From the NCBI GenBank assembly GCA_047603135.1, contig JBLKOW010000071.1, positions 1-5,247 of the forward strand: a stretch of DNA of 5,247 bases, read 5' to 3'. Shown here one piece after another: positions 5,241 through 5,247 of the stretch (positions are counted from its first letter, which is position 1; each line of letters opens with the position of its first letter). The notes beneath the pieces were generated by a model. It was given only the letters and a program-made list of their open reading frames with translations, was not told the DNA's origin and made no database searches. Made by a program: the position numbers and the translations under genes. This DNA comes from JACJVV01 sp047603135. Lineage in GTDB: Archaea; Nanobdellota; Nanobdellia; Woesearchaeales; JACJVV01.

Positions 5241-5247
5241 TTTTTTT
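5241..5247 (+). terminator. T-run after the dsbA-like gene, cut by the window end
   Basis: At least seven T residues begin 10 nt after the TAA and run to the end of the window. This suits an archaeal T-run terminator, so the gene is probably transcribed alone from its own promoter. Confidence 0.5.

Overview
The window reads as a stretch of an AT-rich archaeal chromosome. The evidence is an archaeal-type prefoldin alpha subunit placed directly before an archaeal-type FtsY, TATA-like boxes rather than bacterial -35/-10 promoters, ribosome-binding sites matching the archaeal anti-Shine-Dalgarno (GGGTGA, GAGGT), and T-run terminators. The low GC and the mix of ScpA, a membrane-anchored DsbA-like protein and a very long charged FtsY would suit a DPANN lineage such as Woesearchaeota or a relative. 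That placement is an inference and cannot be settled from this sequence.

Layout. Positions 1-159 hold no gene but contain a run of perfect hairpins, ending in an 81-nt element closed by a 13-bp stem and followed by a T-rich tract. This may be a structured RNA, the 3' part of one, or an elaborate terminator; I could not match it to a known RNA family. Positions 160-374 are AT-rich intergenic DNA with candidate TATA boxes. A plus-strand cluster follows: scpA (375-1277, the kleisin partner of SMC), a 91-nt gap with its own TATA box, pfdA (1369-1791, prefoldin alpha) and ftsY (1796-3811, SRP receptor). ftsY starts 4 nt after pfdA and its ribosome-binding site overlaps the pfdA stop codon. A T7 tract ends the cluster. 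A convergent minus-strand gene (3901-4317) encodes a small four-helix membrane protein that I do not recognise. A 232-bp divergent intergenic region (4318-4549) holds promoters for both flanking genes and a tandem 14-nt repeat with a 20-bp period. The last gene (4550-5230) is a membrane-anchored, extracytoplasmic DsbA-family thiol oxidoreductase with a T7 tract after it.

How the genes relate. pfdA and ftsY belong to a conserved archaeal gene order that links nascent-chain handling (a chaperone) with delivery of nascent chains to the membrane. The DsbA-like protein would act on such exported proteins outside the membrane. scpA serves chromosome organisation and is not obviously connected to the rest.

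The most unusual features are the hairpin-rich region at the left edge and the FtsY N-terminus. That N-terminus has about 380 residues of charged low-complexity sequence punctuated by three FGF/GFFGR-type amphipathic motifs. I found no clear defence system, mobile element, CRISPR array, tRNA or rRNA.
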